64,000 nucleotides of DNA from Mesorhizobium sp. ZC-5 (GCF_025753855.1 NZ_JAOWPT010000001.1:399001-463000); one strand, 5' to 3'. Shown: positions 54,228 to 62,116, counted from the stretch's first letter. Made by a program: numbers and translations. The notes: a model not told the origin generated them from the sequence alone.

Positions 54228-55781
54228 GTGGTAAAATCACCAACCAGGCCGAACGTGCTTCTGATCACATGCGACCAATGGCGAGGCGACTGCCTGTCGG
54301 CTGTTGGGCACTCGACGGTGAAGACGCCGAACGCCGACGCCCTTGCACGCGAGGGCGTGCTGTTTCGCCGGCATTACGCCGGCACGGCCCCTTGCTCGCC
54401 AGCCCGCGCCTGCCTCTACACAGGCCTCTACCAGATGAACAATCGCGTCTGCCGCAACGGCACGCCGCTCGACGCGCGGCATGACACGATTGCGCTGGCG
54501 GCGCGTCGCATCGGCTATGACCCGACCTTGTTCGGCTACACCGATGTCGCGCCGGATCCCCGTCTCCATGCACCGGGCGATCCGGTGCTGCGGAGCTACG
54601 AGGGCGTGCTGCCGGGTTTCACCGTGCGCCAGTTCCTGCCTGAGCACCAGAAGCCGTGGCTCTCCTGGCTCGCGGCGCGCGGCATCGACGCGCACACGGG
54701 ATTTCCGGATATCCACCGTCCGCTCGGAAAGCCATCGCGGAAGGTCACCAACGCCCCGCCGGTCTATTCGAAGGACGAAACGCCGACCGCCTTCCTGGCT
54801 GGAGAATTCACCCGCTGGCTGGGCGAACAGGAACCTGATGCATCCTGGTTCGCGCATATCTCCTTCCTCAGTCCGCATCCGCCGTTCATCGTGCCGGAAC
54901 CTTACAACACGATGTACGACCCGGCGGATGGTCCCGCCTTCCGTCGAACTGAAAGCAATGGGGCCGAAGCGGCGGTCCACCCCTACGTCGCCTGGGAACT
55001 TTCAAAACAGCAGCGTGCAAATTTTCTGCCCGGTATGGCGGGCAGAGTCAGCGAATGGGATGAAGCGAGCTTCCGGAAAATCCGCGCCATCTATTACGGC
55101 ATGATTTCCGAGATGGATGCCCAACTCGGCCACCTTTGGCAGGCACTGAAGGCCACCGACGCGTGGGAGAACACTGTCATCATGCTGACCTCCGACCATG
55201 CCGAGATGATGGGCGACCACTACATGCTCGGCAAGGGCGGATTCTTCGACGGCAGCTTCCATATCCCGCTGATCATCCGCGATCCCCGCCTGAAGCAGAG
55301 CGCGGGAACCGAGGTCGCGCAATTCACCGAAGCGGTCGATATCATGCCGACGCTGATCGAATTGCTCGGCGGCCAGGCGCCGGCCCATCTCGACGGCAAG
55401 TCGCTGCAGCCGTTTCTCAGCGGCAATCCACCTTCTGCCTGGCGTGATGCTGCCCATTGGGAGTACGACTTCCGCTCGGTGGCCGAGGGGAGAACCGAAG
55501 CGCATTTCGGCCTGAAACCGCAGCAGTGCAATCTCGCGGTCATCCGCACTGAGAAATACAAATATGTGCATTTCGGCGGCGGCCTGCCGCCGTTGCTCTA
55601 TCAACTCGATGACGATCCCGGCGAGATCAGGAATGTTGCCGGCGAGGCCAGCCATCAAGCGGTGAGACTGGAATTCGCCGAACGGCTTCTAAGCTGGCGG
55701 GCGGAGCATCTCGACCAGTCGCTGGCTCTCGTTGAGCTAACCGAAAACGGTGTGGTCGGCGAAATACCGCGACGTATTTGA
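54228..55781 (+). CDS. Phosphonate monoester hydrolase / sulfatase-family enzyme
   Basis: A 517-residue alkaline-phosphatase-superfamily enzyme without a signal peptide. The formylglycine motif CxPxR is present as CSPAR (Cys about 56), and metal ligands are Asp in LLITCDQWRGD and Asp-His in MLTSDHAEMMGD. Length and the CDQWRGD start match the PMH/PehA group, which hydrolyses phosphonate and phosphate mono- and diesters with side sulfatase activity. It is monocistronic and would need a formylglycine-generating enzyme encoded elsewhere. The exact substrate is unknown. Confidence 0.88.
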   Translation: MVKSPTRPNVLLITCDQWRGDCLSAVGHSTVKTPNADALAREGVLFRRHYAGTAPCSPARACLYTGLYQMNNRVCRNGTPLDARHDTIALAARRIGYDPTLFGYTDVAPDPRLHAPGDPVLRSYEGVLPGFTVRQFLPEHQKPWLSWLAARGIDAHTGFPDIHRPLGKPSRKVTNAPPVYSKDETPTAFLAGEFTRWLGEQEPDASWFAHISFLSPHPPFIVPEPYNTMYDPADGPAFRRTESNGAEAAVHPYVAWELSKQQRANFLPGMAGRVSEWDEASFRKIRAIYYGMISEMDAQLGHLWQALKATDAWENTVIMLTSDHAEMMGDHYMLGKGGFFDGSFHIPLIIRDPRLKQSAGTEVAQFTEAVDIMPTLIELLGGQAPAHLDGKSLQPFLSGNPPSAWRDAAHWEYDFRSVAEGRTEAHFGLKPQQCNLAVIRTEKYKYVHFGGGLPPLLYQLDDDPGEIRNVAGEASHQAVRLEFAERLLSWRAEHLDQSLALVELTENGVVGEIPRRI

Positions 55782-55799
55782 TATTAGCGCTTCGCGCCC

Positions 55800-55824
55800 G
55801 GAACGACTTCCTATCACCGGCGTT
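55800..55824 (+). promoter_or_regulatory. EcfG-type promoter of ku
   Basis: GGAAC (55800-55804), 16 bases, CGTT (55821-55824), 36 bases before the ku start. A full match to the general-stress sigma consensus. Confidence 0.85.
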
Positions 55825-55860
55825 GCACATTTCTGCAACTCCGGATGCGAGGATCAAACG

Positions 55861-56712
55861 ATGGCTCCACGCGCGGTGTGGAAAGGTTTCCTCAAGCTCG
55901 CCAGCGTGTCATGCGCGGTGAAGCTCACGAGCGCGACCACGGAAGGCGAGACGGTGCATTTCCGCACGCTGAACCGGACGACCAAGACGCCGGTGCACAG
56001 CATCTATGTCGATGAAGGGACCGGGAAGCCTGTCGACAGCGATGATCAGGTAAAAGGGTATGAACTCGACAACGAAGAGTTCGTGCTCATCGAGCCGAAG
56101 GAAATCAAGAAGCTGAAGCTTGAGTCGGAGCACACGCTGGAGATCGACCAGTTCGTCGATCCCGCGACGATTCCCTCGCTCTATCGGGAAAAGCCGTATT
56201 ATCTCTACCCCGCCGACAAGGTGGCGACCGAACCATTCGCAATTGTGCGCGAGGCCATGGCCCGCAAGAAAATGGCCGGCATGGCCTCGCTTGTTCTCTA
56301 TCAGCGTGAACGGCCCGTCCTCATCGAGCCTATGGGCAAGGGACTGCTGATGACGACATTGCGCTTCGAGAATTGGGTGGTCGAAGCCAAGGACGTGTTC
56401 TCGGGACTTCACAAGGTGGACGTCGATCCGGAGATGGCCGAGATCGCTTCCTTGATCATCGAAAAGAAAACAGGAAAATTCGAGCCCTCCGGGTTTGAGG
56501 ATACCTACGAAAACGCACTTCTGGAATTGATCAAGGCGAAGCAGCAGGGCAAGAAGCCGCCGAAATCCGTGCCGGCGCCGCGTGAAAACGTCATCAACCT
56601 GGCCGAAATACTGCGCAACAGCCTGGAGAAGGAAAGCGGCAAACAGCCGGCCGGAAAAGCGTCGAAGGCAAAGAAGGCCGATGGCGGCAAAAAACGAAAA
56701 TCCGCCGCGTGA
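55861..56712 (+). CDS. ku: Ku-family DNA end-binding protein (NHEJ)
   Basis: A 283-residue bacterial Ku that forms a homodimeric ring on DNA ends and recruits LigD. It begins MAPRAVWKGFLKLASVSCAV, the usual Ku start, and has VDEGTGKPVDSDDQVKGYEL and the core AMARKKMAGMASLVLYQRER. The C-terminal tail is Lys-rich (about 255-283), as in DNA-scanning Ku forms. The ATG at 55861 fixes this start. No ligD is in the window. An EcfG promoter upstream places it in the general stress response. Confidence 0.94.
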   Translation: MAPRAVWKGFLKLASVSCAVKLTSATTEGETVHFRTLNRTTKTPVHSIYVDEGTGKPVDSDDQVKGYELDNEEFVLIEPKEIKKLKLESEHTLEIDQFVDPATIPSLYREKPYYLYPADKVATEPFAIVREAMARKKMAGMASLVLYQRERPVLIEPMGKGLLMTTLRFENWVVEAKDVFSGLHKVDVDPEMAEIASLIIEKKTGKFEPSGFEDTYENALLELIKAKQQGKKPPKSVPAPRENVINLAEILRNSLEKESGKQPAGKASKAKKADGGKKRKSAA

Positions 56713-56733
56713 ATTAAAATCCGCCGCGTGAAT
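56697..56733 (+). repeat. Tandem 18-base repeat over the ku stop
   Basis: The unit AAAATCCGCCGCGTGAAT occurs at 56697-56714 and again at 56716-56733, one base apart. The first copy carries the ku stop codon. It looks like a small local duplication. Confidence 0.9.
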
Positions 56734-56760
56734 GCGGCTTCCGTCTCAACAGACAAATGA

Positions 56761-56792
56761 AAACTCCCGCATCGTCGCCGATGCGGGAGTTT
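56761..56792. terminator. Bidirectional terminator between ku and the PRC-barrel gene
   Basis: A perfect 14-pair stem, AAACTCCCGCATCG with CGATGCGGGAGTTT, around a four-base loop, with A and T ends on each side. It separates two convergent genes. Confidence 0.9.
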
Positions 56793-56808
56793 TCGTCAAA
56801 GCTGACCG

Positions 56809-57318
56809 TTACTGAGCCGGTGCGGGCTCAACCGGAGCCGGGGTTGCCGACGGTGCGGTCTCGGTCGAACCCGTGGCCATCGGTGCCGGGGCAGGATCGA
56901 ACGGCTTGCGGTCGAACGCCGGCATGGCTTCGAGCTCTTCCTTGGTGGCCGCGACGACGATCCAGCGATCGCCATCCTTCTCGGCCCATTCCGCCTTGTC
57001 GTAAGGCAGTTCGACGTGCTTCTCGCCGACACCAAGGAAGCCGCCGGCGCCGATAACGATCGATTTGATCTTGCCATCCTTATCGAAGACGAGATCGTTC
57101 ACGTCACCGATATTCTGCGCATCTTCTCCGGTGCCGTTATAGACGGTCTCACCGATCATATTGGTGGCCAGAAAACCGTCAGCCGGTGTCATGGCTGGCG
57201 TTTCAGTGGCTGCAGGCGCCGCCGGATCGGCCGGAGCCGGTGTGGTGGTCGCCTGGGCGAAAGCGCCGGTTGCGATGAATGTCGCGAGCGCGGTAGTGGC
57301 CAAAAGTTTGCGGATCAT
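56809..57318 (-). CDS. Secreted PRC-barrel domain protein
   Basis: A 169-residue exported protein. The signal peptide (about 1-22) ends TGAFAQ, followed by a Pro/Ala/Thr linker (about 23-48), one PRC-barrel domain (about 55-120; MIGETVYNGTGEDAQNIGDV, LPYDKAEW) and a Pro/Ala-rich tail. Such proteins are common in rhizobial stress regulons and are presumed periplasmic; their ligand is unknown. The ATG at 57318 follows GGAGAAGG. An EcfG promoter lies 90 to 115 bases upstream. Confidence 0.88.
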   Translation of the reverse strand: MIRKLLATTALATFIATGAFAQATTTPAPADPAAPAATETPAMTPADGFLATNMIGETVYNGTGEDAQNIGDVNDLVFDKDGKIKSIVIGAGGFLGVGEKHVELPYDKAEWAEKDGDRWIVVAATKEELEAMPAFDRKPFDPAPAPMATGSTETAPSATPAPVEPAPAQ

Positions 57319-57407
57319 GTTACCTTCTCCTTGTGCGATTTTGTTGCACTGCCGCGCCCAGAACGAACCGTCGCAGGGAAGAACTGGGCGCGGCCTCACA
57401 CCTTCAC

Positions 57408-57432
57408 AACGTCGCGACGCCGTTCTAGTTCC
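57408..57432 (-). promoter_or_regulatory. EcfG-type promoter of the PRC-barrel gene
   Basis: Read on the minus strand: GGAAC (57432-57428), 16 bases, CGTT (57411-57408). A full consensus match. Confidence 0.82.
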
Positions 57433-57657
57433 GATTTTTTCGCAATCGCGACGATTGCAGGAAATGGACGCGTGAAAGCTGCATCGTCCGGCAATACTCT
57501 GTTTTCATTGGAACTTTTTTCTATCGGCCCGATTTATGAAGGTTTGTTGATCTCAGGACCGCCTATCGCGGTTATCGCATAGGTGGCGATGCTGAATCGC
57601 CAATACTGTCGCTGAGCCATGCTTGATCGACGGCATCGAAATAGCGGCCGCTGCGGA

Positions 57658-57852
57658 TCAACCGGCCGGGCGTGGCGTTGTAGGTTCAGTCTGTTCGGCC
57701 TGCCCAGGAGTTTGCGGATCAGTCGCCTCGCCATAGAGTTCGGCAATCGCCCATGCTCCTGCGGCGAGCACCAATGCTGCGACCAGGACAACCAGTACCT
57801 GAGTGCCCCGGCCTCCTTGCCTGGCCTTGTCGGTCGGAACTGTCTTTCGCAT
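57658..57852 (-). CDS. 64-residue single-pass membrane protein
   Basis: A small protein starting MRKTVPTDKARQGGRG, with one TM helix (about 18-39) and a Thr/Pro/Glu-rich periplasmic tail. The ATG at 57852 follows GGAGAGAAA. No family is recognised. It is between a PRC-barrel gene and the holin-like pair, and a near-consensus EcfG promoter is upstream, so a stress-related envelope role is likely. Confidence 0.72.
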   Translation of the reverse strand: MRKTVPTDKARQGGRGTQVLVVLVAALVLAAGAWAIAELYGEATDPQTPGQAEQTEPTTPRPAG

Positions 57853-57899
57853 AATTTCTCTCCATAAACGCGTTGGGCGCAAGAACCCGTAGAGGAGAG

Positions 57900-57924
57900 A
57901 ATGCGTGCCACCGGGCATGGTTCC
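57900..57924 (-). promoter_or_regulatory. Near-consensus EcfG promoter of the small membrane gene
   Basis: On the minus strand: GGAAC (57924-57920), 16 bases, CATT (57903-57900); one mismatch in the -10 element. Confidence 0.6.
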
Positions 57925-58058
57925 GCACCGCGCTTGGACAGGATTTCAAATGGCGGTGATCCAGCAGAGCCTAGGCAAGGTTTTGCCGAGCATGTGAAGC
58001 ATGAATTTCTGCCGGACGGCGTCAGCGCCGCTTGACCAGCAGGCCGCTGAGACAAAAG

Positions 58059-58511
58059 CTAAACGGGTCCGTCGCCTTTATCCGGTCCGGCCTTGCTGTT
58101 TTCCCGATAGATTGCGTAAGCGGCAACCGCAAGCGCCGGCGCCAGAAGCGTTGCCAGTCCGCCCTTGCCGCGTAGTAAGGTAGGGAGCACGGCGATTGCC
58201 GCCGCGGCTCCGATGGTAGCGAGTTCGCTCGAACGTTTGCGCGCGATCGAGCGCGCGCGCATGCTCGATATGATGCGATTCACGATCAGGATGACAACCG
58301 CGAGCAGGAGAAAGCCTGCGGCAAAAGACAGCGCCGCTTCGATCGAACCGTAGCGTCGGGCCGCAGCGACATAGCCTGCCCCGACGGCAAATCCGATCGC
58401 AACGAGCAGGGCGACACCGGCGAGCGAATACGCGATCGCTGCCCGGCGGATCCGACGGGCAGCTTGAAATGTTTCGCCCGAGGCGAATGCGGCGAGCAGC
58501 GATGCGAGCAT
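58059..58511 (-). CDS. Holin-like (actinobacterial holin-X type) membrane protein
   Basis: A 150-residue membrane protein with two close TM helices in the first half (about 26-50 and 60-80) and a third hydrophobic stretch (about 98-135). It fits the phage-holin_3_6 / DUF1469-like family, which is often paired with YqjD/ElaB-like genes in proteobacterial stress operons and is not a phage lysis protein there. It lies 11 bases after the YqjD-like gene in the same direction. Confidence 0.75.
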   Translation of the reverse strand: MLASLLAAFASGETFQAARRIRRAAIAYSLAGVALLVAIGFAVGAGYVAAARRYGSIEAALSFAAGFLLLAVVILIVNRIISSMRARSIARKRSSELATIGAAAAIAVLPTLLRGKGGLATLLAPALAVAAYAIYRENSKAGPDKGDGPV

Positions 58512-58522
58512 TGCGGCGCGAA

Positions 58523-58861
58523 CTAGCGGCGGGCCATCAAAGCGAAAAGGAAACCGACGCCGGCAGCAATGGCCAACGCGGTGATCGGTTTCTCGCGCAC
58601 GCTGGTCATCACCTGCTGCTCGATGTCCTTGGCATTGGCGCGGATATTTTCGATCGCTGCCTCGCCTTCGACGCGCAGGCGATCAGCCCCTTCCGTGGCC
58701 GCGCGCCGCGCTGCGCCGTAGGAATGCTCGCCAGTCGCAGCAAGCTGTTTCGCCAGCTTGGCGATGTCTTCCTTCAGTTGCTGGATGTCGGTTTCAAGAT
58801 CCTGCGTTGTAGCGCGTACGCCGTTCTCGGGCTTGATGGCTTTGGTCGACGTCGTGGCCAT
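58523..58861 (-). CDS. YqjD/ElaB-like (DUF883) membrane-tail protein
   Basis: A 112-residue protein with a long amphipathic helix (about 20-90, DLETDIQQLKEDIAKLAKQL) and a C-terminal TM segment (ITALAIAAGVGFLFALM) ending in ARR. This is the DUF883 layout; E. coli YqjD binds ribosomes at the inner membrane in stationary phase. The ATG at 58861 follows GGAG. An EcfG promoter lies 32 to 56 bases upstream and should drive both this gene and the holin-like gene. Confidence 0.85.
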   Translation of the reverse strand: MATTSTKAIKPENGVRATTQDLETDIQQLKEDIAKLAKQLAATGEHSYGAARRAATEGADRLRVEGEAAIENIRANAKDIEQQVMTSVREKPITALAIAAGVGFLFALMARR

Positions 58862-58892
58862 GCGAAATTCTCCTTTGTAGGGGTCGATCTTC

Positions 58893-58917
58893 AACGCCTC
58901 ATGCCCATGGAGGTTCC
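58893..58917 (-). promoter_or_regulatory. EcfG-type promoter of the YqjD-like/holin-like operon
   Basis: On the minus strand: GGAAC (58917-58913), 16 bases, CGTT (58896-58893). A full consensus match. Confidence 0.85.
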
Positions 58918-58989
58918 AGTTGACCGACCGTATTCGCTGGAACGTACTACAGACGCCGACTGTTCGACCACCGCCCTCTTCAAAAGCGG

Positions 58990-59748
58990 TTAAACAAGCG
59001 GGCGCCGGCCCTCGGGAAGGCCTTCCCAGCGGGCGACACCGAGCAATCCTTCGATATCGACGACCTCGCAGCCACGATCGCGCCACTTGACCAGGTTACG
59101 GTCGGCGAGCTTGCGGATCGTCTTGTTGGTGTGAACCAAAGAGAGCCCGAGCGTATCTGCGATATGCTGCTGGGTGATGGGAATTTCGACCTGCTTCTTG
59201 CCGTTGAGCCCGACCGAGGCGGCGCGGGCGGAGATGAAAGCGATCAAATAGGCTGCTCGCTCCAGGGCCGTGCGACGCCCCACCGAGAGCAGGTTTTCAT
59301 CCAGCATTTGCTCCTCGCGAGAGGCGATCCAGGTAATGTCGTAAGCCAGGCCGGGATGGTTACGGTAGAGTTCCTGAAGCTTGTCGCGCTCGAACATGCA
59401 TAGCAGCATTGGCGACAATGCCTCGACGGAATGCTGCATTTCGCCCATCAGGCTGCCCTGGAGACCGATCAGGTCGCCAGGCATGAGATAGTTGAGGATC
59501 TGCCGGCGGCCATCCGGAAGTAGTTTGTAGCGAAAGCCCCAGCCGGAAAGCACCGTGAACAGGTGAGCGCTGTGCGTCCCCTCCACCAGTACCGTAGCGC
59601 CCTTGTCGACACTGAGTTCGCCGCGCTTGAATTTGCTGACGAAGGCGAGTTCCTCTTTTTCGAACGGTCGGAAAACCTCCAGCGGCCTGAGCGGGCATTC
59701 TTCGCAGGGATATCGTTTTGCGGGACGAACTGTATTAGCTTTGGCCAC
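58990..59748 (-). CDS. Crp/Fnr-family transcription regulator
   Basis: A regulator of about 252 residues with a cyclic-nucleotide-type sensor fold (about 30-145) and a Crp-type helix-turn-helix (about 180-235; QQHIADTLGLSLVHTNKTIR). The N terminus has CEECPLR, a CxxC pair only, and one central Cys in LLCMFERD, so a full FNR-type 4Fe-4S site is doubtful. I chose GTG at 59748 because the operator-like palindrome at 59772-59786 would otherwise lie inside the gene; an ATG at 59799 is the alternative. Redox or stress sensing is an inference. Confidence 0.82.
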   Translation of the reverse strand: MAKANTVRPAKRYPCEECPLRPLEVFRPFEKEELAFVSKFKRGELSVDKGATVLVEGTHSAHLFTVLSGWGFRYKLLPDGRRQILNYLMPGDLIGLQGSLMGEMQHSVEALSPMLLCMFERDKLQELYRNHPGLAYDITWIASREEQMLDENLLSVGRRTALERAAYLIAFISARAASVGLNGKKQVEIPITQQHIADTLGLSLVHTNKTIRKLADRNLVKWRDRGCEVVDIEGLLGVARWEGLPEGRRPLV

Positions 59749-59771
59749 CGTGCTTCCCCGAATTTTCCCTC

Positions 59772-59808
59772 TTGATGTTAGATCAACCTGGTGCGGCATG
59801 TTAGATCA
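59772..59808. promoter_or_regulatory. Palindrome and direct repeat upstream of the Crp/Fnr gene
   Basis: TTGATGTTAGATCAA (59772-59786) is a TTGAT-N5-ATCAA palindrome, one base wider than an FNR/FixK box. ATGTTAGATCA is repeated exactly at 59775-59785 and 59798-59808, 23 bases apart. Likely an autoregulatory site. Confidence 0.5.
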
Positions 59809-59920
59809 GCACGGCGCGGCTTCGTCGATGAGGCGTTCAGCCGCCGGGGTTCATGTCTTTTTTAAATGACAGTGCAGGCGATGTCGGCCATGAACCGCAC
59901 TCATTCTGCTGGAGTATGCC

Positions 59921-60313
59921 TTGTCAAAGCCGCTTAAGGGTCTTCGAGTTCTCATCCTGGAAGACGAGTTCCTCATTGCGATGGACGTTGAACAGCTTTG
60001 CCGCGACAGCGGTGCGGAAGATGTCTTTATCGTACGCAGCCTGCAGGAGCTCGCCGCCGATATGCCGGATTTCGATGTGGCGATCGTCGACCTGATGCTC
60101 TCCGGTGTCTCAACGCTGGACTTTGCCCGGCAGATTTACGATCGCGGCGTGCCGTTCGTCTTTGCGTCCGGCTACACCGATCTGCAGGAGATCACCGAGA
60201 AGTTCCCGAATATTTCGGTGATCGGTAAACCCTATGCCGGAGAGGATCTGATCGGCGCTGTTACTGCGGCTGTAGCCAACCGCAACTCTAGGCAATCGCT
60301 GACGACCCCATGA
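59921..60313 (+). CDS. FAT GUY-type single-domain response regulator
   Basis: A 130-residue receiver starting at TTG after GGAG. The acidic pair is in ILEDEFL, the acceptor Asp is in AIVDLML, and the sequence VPFVFASGYTDL carries the PFxFAS/TGY motif of the FAT GUY family; Lys is in VIGKPYAGED. In Sphingomonas and Methylobacterium, such receivers (SdrG and relatives) modulate phosphate flow to PhyR. It sits next to ecfG-nepR-phyR and converges on ecfG with 26 bases of overlap. I found no EcfG promoter ahead of it. Confidence 0.85.
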   Translation: MSKPLKGLRVLILEDEFLIAMDVEQLCRDSGAEDVFIVRSLQELAADMPDFDVAIVDLMLSGVSTLDFARQIYDRGVPFVFASGYTDLQEITEKFPNISVIGKPYAGEDLIGAVTAAVANRNSRQSLTTP

Positions 60314-60839
60314 CCTGGGTGGCGATGGCATCCGGCCCGAAATCCGCCTCACCCGAGATCTTGAGGATTTCCTGAAGTCTCGTTCTGGCGCGGCTGACGC
60401 GGCTTTTGATGGTTCCGACCGCGCATTCGCAGATTTCTGCCGCTTCCTCGTAGGAGAAACCGGATGCCCCGATGAGGATAATCGCCTCGCGCTGATCTTC
60501 CGGCAGCAATTCGAGTGCGGCGCGGAAATCGCCAAGGTCAAGCATGCCGTGCTGGCTCGGATGAACCGCCAGCCGGCCGGTCATGATGCCGTCGCTGTCT
60601 TGCACTTCCCTGCCGCGCTTGCGCATCTGTGAATAGAATTCGTTGCGCAGGATCGTGAACAGCCAGGCCTTGAGGTTGGTGCCCGGCTGAAAACTGGTCT
60701 GTTTGTCCCAAGCCTTCACGAGGGTTTCCTGCACCAGGTCGTCAGCCTTGTCGGCGTTTTGGGCAAGCGAAACCGCAAACGCGCGCAAGCTTGGAATTGC
60801 GCCGAGCAAGTCGGTCTTAAATCCGGCGGAAACGGCCAT
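60288..60839 (-). CDS. ecfG: General stress sigma factor EcfG (RpoE2)
   Basis: A 183-residue ECF sigma factor of the EcfG group. Region 2 (about 20-85) includes ADDLVQETLVKAWDKQTSF and LFTILRNEFYSQMRKRGR; region 4 (about 115-165) includes LPEDQREAIILIGASGFSYE and GTIKSRVSRARTRLQE. It directs RNA polymerase to GGAAC-N16/17-CGTT promoters, which are abundant around it. It follows nepR by five bases and is released when PhyR-P binds NepR. Confidence 0.94.
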   Translation of the reverse strand: MAVSAGFKTDLLGAIPSLRAFAVSLAQNADKADDLVQETLVKAWDKQTSFQPGTNLKAWLFTILRNEFYSQMRKRGREVQDSDGIMTGRLAVHPSQHGMLDLGDFRAALELLPEDQREAIILIGASGFSYEEAAEICECAVGTIKSRVSRARTRLQEILKISGEADFGPDAIATQVMGSSAIA

Positions 60840-60844
60840 CCAGA

Positions 60845-61051
60845 TCAGTCCTTTTTCTGGGCAGGCGCAGCTTTTTCGAGCTGGCTCAGCAATTGCGCAA
60901 AACGGTCCGGAACGTCGTCCGAAACCAATTCGTCGTAATATTGCTTGAGCTTTCGACCGATCTCCGTGTTCGCTCCCAGAAGGTCCGATGTCACGTTGCG
61001 CCTGGGTTTGGCGCCTGGTGCGCCTTCTTGATCTTTGGTCATTCTGTACAT
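60845..61051 (-). CDS. nepR: Anti-sigma factor NepR
   Basis: A 68-residue NepR. The core motif is EIGRKLKQYYDELVSDDVPD followed by RFAQLLSQLE, the two helices that hold EcfG or PhyR. I chose the ATG at 61051 (MYRMTKD) because AGGAACG lies just before it; the inner ATG at 61042 is possible. It is first in the nepR-ecfG operon and divergent from phyR. Confidence 0.93.
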   Translation of the reverse strand: MYRMTKDQEGAPGAKPRRNVTSDLLGANTEIGRKLKQYYDELVSDDVPDRFAQLLSQLEKAAPAQKKD

Positions 61052-61145
61052 TCGTTCCTGACGATCTCCTGGAGCCGACCTAGCACCCAAACTTCGGGTG
61101 CAAGCAAGCGTCGGGCTTCCATGGCTGTCGCCCGATTCGACCCAC

Positions 61146-61170
61146 AACGCCTCATTTCAAATTTCGTTCC
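61146..61170 (-). promoter_or_regulatory. EcfG-type promoter of nepR-ecfG
   Basis: On the minus strand: GGAAC (61170-61166), 16 bases, CGTT (61149-61146). It makes the anti-sigma and sigma genes autoregulated. Confidence 0.88.
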
Positions 61171-61178
61171 ACCCTGAC

Positions 61179-61203
61179 GGAACTTTTTATAATGCGCGGC
61201 GTT
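61179..61203 (+). promoter_or_regulatory. EcfG-type promoter of phyR
   Basis: GGAAC (61179-61183), 16 bases, CGTT (61200-61203), 61 bases before phyR. It starts nine bases from the nepR promoter, back to back. Confidence 0.88.
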
Positions 61204-61263
61204 TTGTGGTCTAGTTTCGTGATTATCCCACCATGACGTCATCTTTGAGGGAGACGCCCCAAC

Positions 61264-62061
61264 ATGAGTTTATCCGCCAAAATTGCTCCGCATCTGCCAT
61301 TCCTGCGCCGCTTCGCGCGTGCCGTATCGGGCTCGCAAGCCAGTGGCGACGCACTCGTCGCCGCAATGCTCGAAGCGATCATTGAAGATATAAGCATTTT
61401 CCCCGAAGCCTCCAACGAGCGCATCTCACTCTATAAACTTTTTGCCAAGCTGTTCACCTCGGTATCCATTCGCGTCCCGCAGGAATCGCCGAGTTCGGCT
61501 TGGGAGCAACGCGCCGCCGCGAACCTTTCATCTCTCGCGCCGCGTCCTCGCCAGGCTTTTCTCCTTGTTGCCGTCGAAGGTTTCACTGAACAGGATTCCG
61601 CGGAAATCCTCGACGTGAATGAGGAGGAATTCGCCTCGCTCCTGCGTCAGGCGAGCAACGAGATATCGCGGCAGGTAGCCACCGACATACTGATCATCGA
61701 AGATGAGCCGTTGATTGCGATGGACATAGAAGAGATGGTCGAAAGCCTCGGCCACCGCGTTGTCGGCACGGCGCGCACGCATAGCGAAGCCACCGCCCTT
61801 TTCGCCAAGAACAACCCGAAAATGGTGCTTGCCGATATCCAGCTCGCCGATGGCAGCTCCGGCATCGACGCGGTCAACGAAATTCTTGCATCGACCGCCG
61901 TCCCCGTCATCTTCATTACCGCGTTCCCCGAAAGGCTCTTGACGGGCGAGCGGCCAGAGCCGGCCTTCCTTGTCACCAAGCCGTTCAATCCCGACATGGT
62001 GAAAGCCCTGATCAGCCAGGCGCTGTTCTTCGACCGGCAGGCCAAGGCTGCCGCAGCCTGA
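61264..62061 (+). CDS. phyR: General stress response regulator PhyR
   Basis: A 265-residue anti-anti-sigma regulator. The N-terminal sigma-like domain (about 1-125) mimics EcfG regions 2 and 4, and the C-terminal receiver (about 138-258) has the acidic pair in IIEDEPL, the acceptor Asp in VLADIQLADGSSGID and Lys in VTKPFNPDM. When phosphorylated, it binds NepR and frees EcfG. It is divergent from nepR-ecfG and carries its own EcfG promoter. A strong terminator follows. Confidence 0.96.
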   Translation: MSLSAKIAPHLPFLRRFARAVSGSQASGDALVAAMLEAIIEDISIFPEASNERISLYKLFAKLFTSVSIRVPQESPSSAWEQRAAANLSSLAPRPRQAFLLVAVEGFTEQDSAEILDVNEEEFASLLRQASNEISRQVATDILIIEDEPLIAMDIEEMVESLGHRVVGTARTHSEATALFAKNNPKMVLADIQLADGSSGIDAVNEILASTAVPVIFITAFPERLLTGERPEPAFLVTKPFNPDMVKALISQALFFDRQAKAAAA

Positions 62062-62080
62062 TATTCCGCCAGGCCGATTG

Positions 62081-62108
62081 AAAAAGCCGCTCGTGAGGGC
62101 GGCTTTTT
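62081..62108 (+). terminator. Terminator after phyR
   Basis: AAAAAGCCGC pairs with GCGGCTTTTT around an eight-base loop, 19 bases after the phyR stop. Confidence 0.88.
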
Positions 62109-62116
62109 CATGTGAC

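Noticed and set aside
57503-57530. GGAAC on the plus strand as a further EcfG promoter
   Set aside because: The base block 16 to 17 positions on does not read CGTT, and no plus-strand gene follows.
58059-58511. Prophage remnant suggested by the holin-like gene
   Set aside because: No other phage gene is near, and this family is commonly chromosomal beside YqjD-like genes with a host stress promoter.
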